DNA of 64,000 bases from Parapedobacter lycopersici (GCF_024643285.1 NZ_JAMSLW010000001.1:803239-867238); one strand, 5' to 3'; positions 43,969-52,715 are shown, numbered from the stretch's first letter. The notes: generated from the sequence alone by a model not told the origin. A program made the numbers and translations.

Positions 43969-44622
43969 TTATTCATTTTCAATTGTCTTTTTCGTCCGAT
44001 GAGCGGCTTTCCTTCTGATCAATGCGATCAGAATGGGTGTAAAGGTCAACATAATGAATCCGACAATAATATATTCGATGTAATTAATGATTTGTGGAAA
44101 CTCGCGGCCAAGGAAATAACCTGAAAGTGTCAGGATCGTTACCCATATCACGCAGCCTCCCAGGTTATACAGTACAAATTTCCGGAAGTTCAACTGTACA
44201 ATTCCTGCAAATATTGGCGCAAAAGTCCGTATAATGGGAACGAAACGGCCAATAATCAGTGCAGCTCCCCCATATTTATGATAAAACTCTTCCGCCATTA
44301 CAACATATTTCCGCTTAAACAGCCAGGAATCCTTCCGTTTGAATAACATCGGGCCCGTTCGCCAACCGAACCAATATCCGGTGAAATTCCCCAATACACC
44401 AGCCAAAAACAGTCCCACGCAAAGCGTCGTGATATCCACATCAAGCATTCCGGAGGCACAGAACAAACCCGCTAAAAACAGCAAATAATCTCCCGGGAGA
44501 AAAAAGCCAAAAAAGAGTCCGGTTTCCGCATATACAACAAACAATACCAGATAGAAACCGCCTGACTTTATTAACGCTTCGGCATCCAGCAATTGTAAGA
44601 ATGATCCCCAGAACTCTTGCAT
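43969..44622 (-). CDS. DedA/VTT-family membrane protein
   Basis: 217 residues with about five hydrophobic segments and the family motifs GLFFGFFLPGDYLLF near the N-terminus and IIGRFVPIIRTFAPIFAG near the middle, whose Glu/Asp and Arg are important in DedA proteins. Members are needed for envelope integrity and include flippases of undecaprenyl phosphate and other lipids. It is the first gene of a dedA-ppa-corC-like-rsmE transcript, with its own promoter at 44634-44641. Confidence 0.92.
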   Translation of the reverse strand: MQEFWGSFLQLLDAEALIKSGGFYLVLFVVYAETGLFFGFFLPGDYLLFLAGLFCASGMLDVDITTLCVGLFLAGVLGNFTGYWFGWRTGPMLFKRKDSWLFKRKYVVMAEEFYHKYGGAALIIGRFVPIIRTFAPIFAGIVQLNFRKFVLYNLGGCVIWVTILTLSGYFLGREFPQIINYIEYIIVGFIMLTFTPILIALIRRKAAHRTKKTIENE

Positions 44623-44633
44623 AAATATGGTTA

Positions 44634-44641
44634 CAAAATTA
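44634..44641 (-). promoter_or_regulatory. -7 promoter box for the dedA-ppa operon
   Basis: TAATTTTG on the minus strand, a perfect TAnnTTTG box, 11 bases before the DedA start codon. Confidence 0.5.
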
Positions 44642-44751
44642 CGAATATAAAATTGAAATGATGCGGATATTTTAACCAGGAGCTACCTCGGTATGCTGAC
44701 AGGGAAATCAAGTAACTGAGATCCGGAGAATAACAATAAACGTATCTGCGG

Positions 44752-45165
44752 TTATCCGTTCTGTGTAATTGACAAAACCGCGTTTTTTATGGCTTCGGCA
44801 CTTTCCGTAAGTTCATCGGGACTGAGTTGTAATTTGGGCTTATTAAAATTCATGTCGCCCACCTCATCAATTGGAATCAGGTGAATGTGTGCGTGCGCCA
44901 CTTCCAGACCAACCACCGCAACTCCCACCTTTTCACAAGGATAGACTTTCTTTATGCCCTGCGCAACAATTTTGGCAAATATCCATAAACCGGTATATTC
45001 ACTATCGTCCATATCAAACACGTAGTCTGTTTCTTTTTTGGGAATGACCAGCACATGCCCTTTAGTCAGTGGATTAATGTCCAAAAAGGCCAGATAATCG
45101 TTACTTTCAGCAACTTTATATGCTGGGATTTCTCCATTGACGATTTTAGAAAAGACGGTGGGCAT
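44752..45165 (-). CDS. HIT-family nucleotide hydrolase/transferase
   Basis: 137 residues with the histidine triad HAHIHL at 91-96 and the preceding KGHVLVIPK strand. It is of the HINT type, which cleaves nucleoside phosphoramidates and AMP-lysine. The family member's cellular role in bacteria is poorly defined. It lies downstream of greA on the same strand, a common arrangement in Bacteroidota, but a terminator and its own promoter separate them. Confidence 0.92.
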   Translation of the reverse strand: MPTVFSKIVNGEIPAYKVAESNDYLAFLDINPLTKGHVLVIPKKETDYVFDMDDSEYTGLWIFAKIVAQGIKKVYPCEKVGVAVVGLEVAHAHIHLIPIDEVGDMNFNKPKLQLSPDELTESAEAIKNAVLSITQNG

Positions 45166-45187
45166 GTTTTTACTGTTTGATCAGTTA

Positions 45188-45195
45188 CAAATATA
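45188..45195 (-). promoter_or_regulatory. -7 promoter box for the HIT protein gene
   Basis: TATATTTG on the minus strand, a perfect TAnnTTTG box, 22 bases before the start codon and just after the greA terminator. Confidence 0.5.
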
Positions 45196-45199
45196 ATAA

Positions 45200-45227
45200 A
45201 AACGGCCACTTTGATAAGCGGCCGTTT
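45200..45227 (-). terminator. Terminator between greA and the HIT gene
   Basis: An 8-bp perfect stem, AAACGGCC at 45200-45207 and GGCCGTTT at 45220-45227, followed on the minus strand by TTATTATATTT. It ends the greA transcript. Confidence 0.75.
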
Positions 45228-45260
45228 GAATAAATAACGAATAAGGTTTGACCAGGTTAC

Positions 45261-45292
45261 TATGTGCGGTTATGGCAACCCGCACATAACCG
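45261..45292 (-). other. Overlapping alternative hairpins in the greA 3' untranslated region
   Basis: Two mutually exclusive stems share bases: TATGTGCGG (45261-45269) with its complement at 45280-45288, and CGGTTATG (45267-45274) with its complement at 45285-45292. Both are perfect. They lie between the greA stop and its terminator. Confidence 0.55.
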
Positions 45293-45301
45293 TTACTGAT
45301 C

Positions 45302-45775
45302 CTACCTTGAAATATCCAGGATTTCCAGTTCTACCTCGCCAGCCGGCACCTGGATCTGGGCTTTATCACCTACTGATTTACCAAGCAGCCCCTGGGCAAT
45401 AGGCGACTTAACCGATATTTTACCGGCCTTAAGGTCAGCCTCTGTCTCAGAAACCAGCTGATAGGTCATTACCGCCCCATTTTTTATGTTTTTTAGCTTT
45501 ACAATGGACAGGGCCAGCACTTTGGTCGTATCCAATGTGGACTCATCAATCAGGCGGGCACTGGCCAGGGTATCCTCCAGTTTGGCAATTTTAGCCTCAT
45601 GCAGTCCCTGAGCCTCCTTTGCGGCATCATACTCTGCATTTTCGGACAAATCCCCCTTATCCCGCGCCTCGGCAATGGCCTTGGCAATCTTGGCTCTCCC
45701 CTCTGTTTTAAGATACTGCAACTCTTCCTTGAGTTTTTCCAATCCCTCTTTGCTGTAATACGTTACTTCTGCCAT
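45302..45775 (-). CDS. greA: Transcription elongation factor GreA
   Basis: 157 residues. The N-terminal coiled coil (about 1-75) carries the acidic tip GDLSENAEYDAAKE, whose Asp and Glu enter the RNA polymerase secondary channel to stimulate cleavage of backtracked RNA; the C-terminal FKBP-like domain ends with SPIAQGLLGKSVGD. Monocistronic, bounded by the terminator of the response-regulator operon upstream and its own terminator downstream. Confidence 0.96.
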   Translation of the reverse strand: MAEVTYYSKEGLEKLKEELQYLKTEGRAKIAKAIAEARDKGDLSENAEYDAAKEAQGLHEAKIAKLEDTLASARLIDESTLDTTKVLALSIVKLKNIKNGAVMTYQLVSETEADLKAGKISVKSPIAQGLLGKSVGDKAQIQVPAGEVELEILDISR

Positions 45776-45814
45776 AATTTGTTATGAATTAAAAAAATAA
45801 AGTCAAAAAAAGAA

Positions 45815-45849
45815 GCAAGACCACGTCACCGTTTGGGACGTGGCCTTGC
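45815..45849 (-). terminator. Terminator of the S9-kinase-regulator operon
   Basis: A 13-bp stem (45815-45827 with 45837-45849), complete in the minus-strand RNA if one G-U pair is allowed, then a long T-rich run. It follows the response regulator gene and precedes greA. Confidence 0.8.
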
Positions 45850-45928
45850 TCGTTTACACGAAGATAGAGAATCTTTTTGAATAAAACAAAAAAAGCCAAC
45901 GAAATACGTCAACCCGTAGTTATCGTAT

Positions 45929-46624
45929 TCAATTGGGATTATTCACAAACTTATATCCCATGCCCCGTACCGTCTGCAGGTAAGCAGGTTTGTCCGGGTT
46001 AAGCTCAATCTTCTTACGCAAACGAACAATATGCATATCCAGTGTGCGGGTGTTTACATTGGAACTATATCCCCAAACTACCTGCATCAGTTCATCCCTG
46101 CTGATCACCCGGCCTACATGCTGCAAAAAATACAGCAGGATCCGGTTTTCAAGGATTGTTAATTCAATTTTTTTGCCATCCCGGACCAGGGAATGAATGT
46201 TGGGGTGGTGCTCGGTGTCGCCGAAGGCGTATAAATCCGCCCCCTGGCTGTTAATAAAATACTTGATTTTATTTTCGATCATCGCCACCAGCACGTCCAT
46301 ACTGAATGGTTTGGTAATGTAGTCAGACACACCGAAACTATATGCATCAATCTTGTCGATGTCCTGCGACTTCGCAGTCATCATGATGACCAGGTTAGCG
46401 AAGCCGCTTTTCCGGAGGTTATCACAGATATCGGACCCCTGTTTTCCCGGCAGCATCCAGTCCAGCAGCACGATATCCGGCTTATGCTCCAGTATCATCG
46501 CCTCTGCCTCATCGCCATTACCTGTCTGCAAAATTGAATAGCCTTCCGATTCCAACCGATGCGAAACGAGAAACCGCAAGTTTTCATCGTCTTCCACAAC
46601 CGCTATTTTGATGTTATTATGCAT
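45929..46624 (-). CDS. OmpR-family response regulator
   Basis: 231 residues. The receiver domain has acidic EDD at 11-13, phospho-acceptor Asp55 (LLDWMLPG) and the switch Lys near 106 (TKPF); a winged-helix DNA-binding domain occupies about 130-228 (HVGRVISRDELMQVVWG, VRLRKKIE). It is phosphorylated by the sensor kinase encoded just upstream (42-base gap) and should control transcription. The first gene of the same unit is an S9 peptidase-like lipoprotein. A terminator follows at 45815-45849. Confidence 0.94.
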   Translation of the reverse strand: MHNNIKIAVVEDDENLRFLVSHRLESEGYSILQTGNGDEAEAMILEHKPDIVLLDWMLPGKQGSDICDNLRKSGFANLVIMMTAKSQDIDKIDAYSFGVSDYITKPFSMDVLVAMIENKIKYFINSQGADLYAFGDTEHHPNIHSLVRDGKKIELTILENRILLYFLQHVGRVISRDELMQVVWGYSSNVNTRTLDMHIVRLRKKIELNPDKPAYLQTVRGMGYKFVNNPN

Positions 46625-46666
46625 AATTAATTGCTATTTTATTGTTGGGTATCTGTTGTTTTAATT

Positions 46667-48337
46667 TTAGTCTGTCGGAAATATAATCTTAAACGTCGTT
46701 CCCTTTCCCAACTCACTTTCAACTGAGATGGCACCGCCTAAAAAATTGACCAGTTCTTTACAAAATGCTAATCCCAGCCCCACACTGCCCTGTTGATTGT
46801 ATTGATTCTGTACCCGATAGAATTTCTTAAAAATATGCGCCAGCTCATTTTTCGCTATCCCGATTCCCTGATCCTTAAATTGTATTTCAATATTCTTCTT
46901 CGAATCACTCACAATAATACGCAACGTTTTATTGTTTGGTTTGGAGTATTTATATGCATTATCGATGAGGTTCTGGAATATGCTGTTCAGCAGCACCGGA
47001 TCAGTATATAATACCCGTTCCGTTTTAACCGTACACTGAATGGCAAGATCAGCATATTTTATACCGGATGCAACCAGTATTTTATCGCAAAATTCGTGCA
47101 AATCAATATCTTCCCGCTTTATTTTAATCGATTTATTTTCAATCTGCGTAAAAGAAAGCAGCGTATTCATCAAATTATTGAGCTTGTCCGCTTCTTCATC
47201 CAATATTTTCCCGTAATGCATCCGTTCCCCATCAGATAGCTGCTTGGCGTGATGGATATTATTACCTGCAATTTTGATTACGCTAACCGGGGTTTTGAAT
47301 TCATGGCTCAGGTTATTTATAAAGTCATATTGCAACTTGAACATGCGCTTGTTCACATACAGATTACGGTATATTAAGTAAGCAATAATAGCTAATAATA
47401 GGTATATCGCCAAAACACTTGCCATTACCGGCAAAAACCGGCGGTTGACCTCGGTACCCAGAAATGAGCGGCTGGAACTGAAATAGATTTTATAGTCGGC
47501 CAACGCGCCCGGCAACGGTGTTTCCGTTGAAAGGAGGTCGGGATTGGTATCAATCGACTCATACACCAACGGCAGGATCTGTACACGCTGGTACAGTTCG
47601 GGAACGGTATTCTCCAACGATAATTTATTGGGGTCAATAAAAAAAGTAAAAATATCCTGTTCGTAACTTGTCTCATGTGGATGTTTACCGTACATCAACT
47701 CCTTATACACCTTCAGGTCATTCCTTCTGGGGATATTCATGTAGGAAATTTTCCCGGGGTTTACGGAATAAAAGACCTTAAATATATCGTCGTTATAAAC
47801 ACTTTTTGCCGTATCAACCCGTTCAATAAACGCAGCAAATTTAACCGCCATATTATTAAAGTCGTCCGAGAGGGAAAGCGGAAACTGTCCATGTCGATTA
47901 GGCTCTACCGTTGTTTCGGAAGTGGTATCGGGGGCACGGAACACATACACACCCTTCGGATTAATCACTAGGTTATTGGCCGAAAAACCGCGGTTTACCA
48001 GGGGGTCATTGCTTAACGACACATCGTAAAAAACAATCCGCTCAATAAATGGATAACTCTTCAGCACGCTATCGACATACGTATATACACTGGACGAATC
48101 CAGGTAACCCTGGTAGAATGATATTTCGGGAATCCGATTATGAAAGAAATCATTGAATGGCGCTATATTATGTTCAAGCACCTCGGTTTTTCTGGATGTA
48201 AACTCATTTTCGACGTACTTAACCGTCAGGTCACGGGCCAGGAAGACAGCCAGCACAAAGGAAGTAATGACGACCAGGATAAAGGCAATAACTAACGCAT
48301 AGTTTTTGCGATACGTATGGCGTTGCTGCTGCTTCAT
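46667..48337 (-). CDS. Membrane sensor histidine kinase
   Basis: 556 residues. Two membrane helices (about 14-36 and 304-324) flank a periplasmic domain of about 265 residues with no recognised family. There is no HAMP domain: the kinase core begins at once, with His345 in NLSHEFKTP, N box NLIDNAYKYS, and G boxes DQGIGIA and GSVGLGLAF. It starts 6 bases after the S9-like lipoprotein gene, so both are surely co-transcribed. The large periplasmic domain could contact that lipoprotein. Partner of the OmpR-type regulator downstream. Confidence 0.93.
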   Translation of the reverse strand: MKQQQRHTYRKNYALVIAFILVVITSFVLAVFLARDLTVKYVENEFTSRKTEVLEHNIAPFNDFFHNRIPEISFYQGYLDSSSVYTYVDSVLKSYPFIERIVFYDVSLSNDPLVNRGFSANNLVINPKGVYVFRAPDTTSETTVEPNRHGQFPLSLSDDFNNMAVKFAAFIERVDTAKSVYNDDIFKVFYSVNPGKISYMNIPRRNDLKVYKELMYGKHPHETSYEQDIFTFFIDPNKLSLENTVPELYQRVQILPLVYESIDTNPDLLSTETPLPGALADYKIYFSSSRSFLGTEVNRRFLPVMASVLAIYLLLAIIAYLIYRNLYVNKRMFKLQYDFINNLSHEFKTPVSVIKIAGNNIHHAKQLSDGERMHYGKILDEEADKLNNLMNTLLSFTQIENKSIKIKREDIDLHEFCDKILVASGIKYADLAIQCTVKTERVLYTDPVLLNSIFQNLIDNAYKYSKPNNKTLRIIVSDSKKNIEIQFKDQGIGIAKNELAHIFKKFYRVQNQYNQQGSVGLGLAFCKELVNFLGGAISVESELGKGTTFKIIFPTD

Positions 48338-48343
48338 GCCGCC

Positions 48344-50233
48344 CTACTTTAGGTACTTGTCAAAAAATTGACCAAGCTTCCGGTAAAACATGATCCGGGT
48401 TTCCTCATTATGGAAATACCGGCCCTCTTCCTCACGCAGCATATAGGTAACGGGGATTTGCCGCTTTTTTAGTTTTTGCACAAACTGGTTGGTTTCGTTT
48501 ACGGTACTCCAGCTGTCCTTGCCGCCCTGAGCGATAAAAACAGGAATCCGGATGCTGTCAGAATAAAAAACCGGCGACATTTCCTTGATCAGGTCAGGTT
48601 CCCGCTCCGGGTTCCCAACGATCTCGTAATACATCTGCAGGTAAGGTTTCAGGTGTGGCGGAAATTCCTTCAGGTAAGTAAACAGGTTCGTAAATCCGGC
48701 ATACGATGCCGCACAGGTATATAAATCCGAATTAAAACACGCGCCATGGAGGGCCGAATATCCGCCAAAGCCTGAACCGTATATCCCAATACGCGCCGAG
48801 TCCACAATCCCCTCGCCGATCAGCCATCGCACGCCGTCGGTAATGTCGTCCTGTACCTTGCCCCCCCATTCCTTAAAGCCGGCAGTCCAGAAGGCCTTGC
48901 CATAGCCGCCTGACCCCCTGTAATTCAGCTGGAAGACAGCATATCCGCGACTGGCAAAGAATTGAACTTCCGGATTAAACTCCCACTTAACACGGTCGCC
49001 CGGACCATTATGCGGATACACAATAAGGGGTACTTTTTTGCCTTTGTGCCAGGTCGGCATGGTCAGGTAGCCCTGGATTTCCCGGCCATCGCGCGAATGG
49101 AACTTAACCGGTTCCATAGCGGCCATCGTCCGCCCGTTCAGGGCCGGGTTGTCATCCGCCAGCTTAACCAGGCTGTCTTTGACAATGTCATAGTAATAAA
49201 CAGCGCCCGGGTCCTTGTCGGTATAAGAATGCACGATAAAACGGTTATGCGCCGTATCCCGGTCGATTATGTCAATTTCATACCCTTTGAGCTGCTGTTC
49301 AATTGCCCGGTAAACGCGCTCTGACCGGGCGGTCAGGTAATGCCTGCGCTGCTTCCATGTCGAATAAAGCGCGTAAGACATCTCACCCCGATCACTGGAA
49401 TACCCACCGTAATCAATATCCACGTCGGGGTGACTGTAAATCTCCCGCACCTCTTCACCCGTTTTCATATCAATCTCCACCAGCGCGAGTTTGTCTCGGT
49501 TTACGTTGGAAAGCGCAAAAACATGGCTCTTATGCTCGCGCGAAAAGCCCAGCGGGTTAATCGATGTTTTAAAGCTATTACTCAATACTGGCCTGAACTT
49601 TTCCCGTTCACTGTCGCGGTACAGCATGGTTTCCTGCACGCTGTCGCTGGCCAGCGCCAGTCGCAATTCGCCGTTCTGGTCGGCATACCATTTAATAATA
49701 TTGCCCGGATTTTCGGCCACCAGCTCTTTCTTGCAGGCATCGGTATAAAGCCGATAAACATCAAATACCGAGGAGTCGCGTTCATTAAGGGATACCAGGA
49801 GGCCATTATTCTGCACCTTGGCAGGTGAAATCCAGCGCAATTTCACTTTTGACGGCTGCATGAGGAGCCGCACGGCCGACGAAGTACGGTTTACACCGAA
49901 TACGCGAAGGCTGTCATCAAAGTACTTATCCTTGGTGAATATCAGTTCATCGTTATCCGCCCAGAAATAGGAATGAATTCCCATATCCGTTTCGGATGTA
50001 ATGCGCGTCTCCTTGTTGTTTTCGTCGAGGCTGATGACGTAAATATTCTGTTGGCCATTATACAGGCCCAAATAAGACACGTATTTTCCGTTCGGCGATA
50101 ACTGGAACCCGACTTTCTCCGAAGAAGAAAAAAAATCCTCTACCGGGATCTGACGGCCTTTCCTGTTATCGCATGCCCCCAAAAGGGCAGCGACAGCCAA
50201 AACGATCAATAATTGTACATAATTACGCACCAT
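48344..50233 (-). CDS. S9 (prolyl oligopeptidase)-family lipoprotein with altered catalytic residues
   Basis: 629 residues. A lipoprotein signal with Cys21 (LLGACD) precedes a beta-propeller region (about 25-360) and a C-terminal alpha/beta hydrolase domain. In active relatives the nucleophile elbow is GxSxGG; here it reads GSGFGG, so the nucleophile position (488) is Gly, with a Ser one residue earlier. The acid Asp573 (GGKDSW) remains, but the EGHGF-type His position (605) is Arg in EGRYFH. Two of three catalytic residues are thus missing, which suggests a dead peptidase that binds rather than cuts peptides. It heads an operon with a sensor kinase and response regulator, so a role in signal detection is a reasonable guess. 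Confidence 0.85.
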   Translation of the reverse strand: MVRNYVQLLIVLAVAALLGACDNRKGRQIPVEDFFSSSEKVGFQLSPNGKYVSYLGLYNGQQNIYVISLDENNKETRITSETDMGIHSYFWADNDELIFTKDKYFDDSLRVFGVNRTSSAVRLLMQPSKVKLRWISPAKVQNNGLLVSLNERDSSVFDVYRLYTDACKKELVAENPGNIIKWYADQNGELRLALASDSVQETMLYRDSEREKFRPVLSNSFKTSINPLGFSREHKSHVFALSNVNRDKLALVEIDMKTGEEVREIYSHPDVDIDYGGYSSDRGEMSYALYSTWKQRRHYLTARSERVYRAIEQQLKGYEIDIIDRDTAHNRFIVHSYTDKDPGAVYYYDIVKDSLVKLADDNPALNGRTMAAMEPVKFHSRDGREIQGYLTMPTWHKGKKVPLIVYPHNGPGDRVKWEFNPEVQFFASRGYAVFQLNYRGSGGYGKAFWTAGFKEWGGKVQDDITDGVRWLIGEGIVDSARIGIYGSGFGGYSALHGACFNSDLYTCAASYAGFTNLFTYLKEFPPHLKPYLQMYYEIVGNPEREPDLIKEMSPVFYSDSIRIPVFIAQGGKDSWSTVNETNQFVQKLKKRQIPVTYMLREEEGRYFHNEETRIMFYRKLGQFFDKYLK

Positions 50234-50379
50234 TAACCATACTCCTTACTACTTATCCAAAGGTGTAAAATTTTATATTAAAAGCCCTTTATGCAACCTT
50301 AATTTTACAACTTCACCCGATTCCCTCACAGGGTACAGCCAGGCCCGGTTTATGGATCTTCCGATCCGGTTAGATTGTG

Positions 50380-50387
50380 TATCTTCG
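50380..50387 (+). promoter_or_regulatory. Probable -7 box for DUF4286-rfbC, leaderless geometry
   Basis: TATCTTCG fits TAnnTTTG with one mismatch and ends 4 bases before the ATG at 50392. The in-frame start at 50377 lies before it and is rejected. Confidence 0.4.
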
Positions 50388-50391
50388 CAGC

Positions 50392-50691
50392 ATGTTTTTA
50401 TACAATGTCACGGTTATAGCCGATTCCGATATTCACGGGGCAATGCGGGAAGCGATCGAACAACAGCTACGTCCCTACCCCAAAACAATTGTCCGGCTAC
50501 TGGAACTGGTAGATTCTCCGCATGAAGGCATCACCTATTGTATTCACCTCTATGCCGAAGATGAAGCGGCTATCGAACAGTTCCAGCAAACCCATTTGCA
50601 CCGTTTGCAACAGCTGGCCAATAGCGAATATGCAGGCAAGGTATTGTTTTTCGACAGCAAAATGAAGTATTTAATCGATTTTTCCGAATGA
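50392..50691 (+). CDS. DUF4286 family protein
   Basis: 99 residues, no signal peptide or membrane segment, with a compact alternating pattern that suggests a small alpha/beta fold (ferredoxin-like). It matches the DUF4286 family found throughout Bacteroidota; no function is known. Its stop overlaps the rfbC start (ATGA), so the two are translated together. Nothing ties it to sugar metabolism apart from this position. Confidence 0.8.
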   Translation: MFLYNVTVIADSDIHGAMREAIEQQLRPYPKTIVRLLELVDSPHEGITYCIHLYAEDEAAIEQFQQTHLHRLQQLANSEYAGKVLFFDSKMKYLIDFSE

Positions 50692-51236
50692 ATTTTATAT
50701 CAACTCCCATCGACGGCCTCCTGGTTATCGAACATCAGGTATGGGAAGACAGCCGCGGCTTTTTTATCGAAACCTACAACGAAAAACCGTTCCGCCTGAA
50801 CGGGGTCAATGAAACATTTGTCCAGGACAACCTTTCCAACTCCCGCAGGGGTGTGTTACGGGGCATGCACGCCCAAAGCGGACCGAATGCGCAGGGTAAA
50901 CTGGTACGGGTGCTTCGCGGCAGCGTACTGGATGTTGCGGTCGATATCCGAAAAGATTCCGCCACCTACGGACAGCATTTTTCCATTGAATTAACGGAAC
51001 GCAACGCCCGGTCGTTATGGATCCCCAAAGGGTTCCTGCACGGATTCCTCGCACTTGAAGAAAACACGTTGTTTGCCTATAAGGTAACCGGGTTTTACGA
51101 TAAAGATGGTGAGATAGGCGTACGGTGGGACGACCCTGAGCTAGGGATCACCTGGCCGATTCCGGAAGACCAGCTCATCGTTTCCGACAAGGATCGGCTG
51201 CTGCCTCTCCTGCACGAAATCAATAACCCATTTTAA
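50688..51236 (+). CDS. rfbC: dTDP-4-dehydrorhamnose 3,5-epimerase
   Basis: 182 residues of the RmlC cupin family. The RGFFIETYNEK, FVQDNLSNSRRGVLRGMH and GFLHGFL segments are conserved, with the active-site His in LRGMH and a Tyr in FAYKVTGFYD. It makes dTDP-4-dehydro-L-rhamnose for surface polysaccharides. It stands apart from rfbA, rfbB and rfbD, which must be elsewhere. Its stop codon overlaps that of the convergent DUF983 gene in TTAA. Confidence 0.95.
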   Translation: MNFISTPIDGLLVIEHQVWEDSRGFFIETYNEKPFRLNGVNETFVQDNLSNSRRGVLRGMHAQSGPNAQGKLVRVLRGSVLDVAVDIRKDSATYGQHFSIELTERNARSLWIPKGFLHGFLALEENTLFAYKVTGFYDKDGEIGVRWDDPELGITWPIPEDQLIVSDKDRLLPLLHEINNPF

Positions 51237-51664
51237 CTCACCCGGTCGTCCTCATTTAGTCCCTGCTCCTGCAGCAGGTCTTCATATTTCGGGTCATACT
51301 TAATCTTGGGGGTCAGGTAATGGAGCAGGACAAGCCTCGAATACCTGTAATTAAATGGGGAGAACAGCAAAATGGTACTCAGCAATACGCCAAGGTACAG
51401 CCACGGTGATTCGCTGTGTGTGAGCTGGTAGGCAATCATGGCCGCTGCTATCGTCTCAACCACGGAAAATGCATAACTCACGTACATGGCCGCGTAAAAA
51501 TAGCCCGGCTCAATTTCGAAGCGAAACCCGCAGTGCGGGCATACGTCATTCATCCGTTGTTTTCTAAGGCTGTAAGTTCTTCCGACAAACATTTTCCCCA
51601 CCCGGCATTTCGGGCATTTGGAAGCGGCGACCGCCTTGATCCTCGAGGTATGGACGCGGTGCAT
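51233..51664 (-). CDS. DUF983 zinc-ribbon membrane protein
   Basis: 143 residues. An N-terminal zinc ribbon has Cys17 and Cys20 (CPKC) and Cys42 and Cys45 (CPHCG), followed by two hydrophobic helices, the first starting at PGYFYAAMYVSYAFS. This is the DUF983 plan; the function is unknown. It is encoded 15 bases after a small exported CAMC-motif protein on the same strand, a pairing seen in Bacteroidota. Confidence 0.85.
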   Translation of the reverse strand: MHRVHTSRIKAVAASKCPKCRVGKMFVGRTYSLRKQRMNDVCPHCGFRFEIEPGYFYAAMYVSYAFSVVETIAAAMIAYQLTHSESPWLYLGVLLSTILLFSPFNYRYSRLVLLHYLTPKIKYDPKYEDLLQEQGLNEDDRVS

Positions 51665-51679
51665 GGCGTACGTTCCGGA

Positions 51680-51961
51680 TTAATTCAGGACAATGGGTTT
51701 GTCGTCCACCTTCACGGTTTTCTTGGCCCGGTATTTCTTATACCAGAGCACGCCGACGGCCGCGGCAGCCAGGTACGGCATCGCCAGCAGGAACAAAATC
51801 CCGTTATTTAATCCTTTCCCATCCGTATTACCATTCTGCGTGGCGTTCTCCGCGGTGAGTGTACACATCGCACATTGCGCCCGGGCCGTTGTATAGGATA
51901 CCGCTGTGGATAACACCACAGCAACAGCCAATATTCCCAAAAAACGCTTAATTGATTTCAT
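51680..51961 (-). CDS. Small exported membrane protein with a CAMC motif
   Basis: 93 residues. A signal peptide ends near TTARAQ, then CAMC within six residues, a Gly/Asn-rich segment, one membrane helix (ILFLLAMPYLAAAAVGVLWY) and a basic tail. The CxxC could bind metal or haem or act in thiol exchange. No family name is known to me; similar short proteins sit beside DUF983 genes in this phylum. Confidence 0.7.
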   Translation of the reverse strand: MKSIKRFLGILAVAVVLSTAVSYTTARAQCAMCTLTAENATQNGNTDGKGLNNGILFLLAMPYLAAAAVGVLWYKKYRAKKTVKVDDKPIVLN

Positions 51962-52022
51962 GTTACAAACTTAGCTAAACACGTTTGCAAAAGCAAGCAT
52001 TTTCTACTTGTTCCGCGGCACC

Positions 52023-52715
52023 CTATTTATCAAATAATTCAAAGCGCTCCCAGAATCCGTCCGTGGGTAATCCGGCCCTTAGTTCCATGGGTTCCCTTTT
52101 TATCGGGTGGACAAAAACCAGTTTTTTAGCATGCAGGCAGATTGTTCTCCGGAGGCTCCCCCGGGGATAACCATATTTATGGTCACCCACAATCGGGCAT
52201 CCCATTGCAGCCAGCTGTACCCGGATCTGATGGGTACGCCCCGTAACCGGATATACTTCAATTAAGTAATACCCACCCAGTTCCCCGATCAGCCGGTAAT
52301 CCAGCTCGGCCCGCACCCGGTTCGGTGCTTCCTGCAGGTGTGCCTTGGTGATGTTCTGTTTACGGTCGCGCGACAGCCAATGGACCAGTTTTCCTTCGGG
52401 CGCTTCCGGAGGGGTGCGTACTACCGCCCAGTATGTTTTTTGGATCTGCCGGTCCCTAAAGAGCCCTTGCATCCGTTCCAGGCCCTTGCTGGTTTTCGCA
52501 AAAAGAATAAGGCCGCTTACGGGCCGGTCCAGCCGATGGACCACCCCGACAAATGCACCATTTGGTTTTTGGTATTTGTGGGTCAGGTATCGATTGACCA
52601 TGTCTTCCAGCGGCTCATCGCCCCCCGGATCGGCCTGCACCAGGTATCCCGCACGCTTATTTACAGCCAGCAGGTGATTATCTTCGTAGATGATGTCTTT
52701 ATCGGTAATAGGCAT
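52023..52715 (-). CDS. RluA-family pseudouridine synthase
   Basis: 230 residues, the short form without an N-terminal S4 domain. The catalytic Asp63 is in HRLDRPVSG, and the C-terminal GRTHQIRVQLAAMGCPIVGD motif is intact. Which RNA uridine it modifies cannot be told from the sequence. It follows prpD by 43 bases on the same strand and might be the last gene of that transcript. Confidence 0.92.
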   Translation of the reverse strand: MPITDKDIIYEDNHLLAVNKRAGYLVQADPGGDEPLEDMVNRYLTHKYQKPNGAFVGVVHRLDRPVSGLILFAKTSKGLERMQGLFRDRQIQKTYWAVVRTPPEAPEGKLVHWLSRDRKQNITKAHLQEAPNRVRAELDYRLIGELGGYYLIEVYPVTGRTHQIRVQLAAMGCPIVGDHKYGYPRGSLRRTICLHAKKLVFVHPIKREPMELRAGLPTDGFWERFELFDK

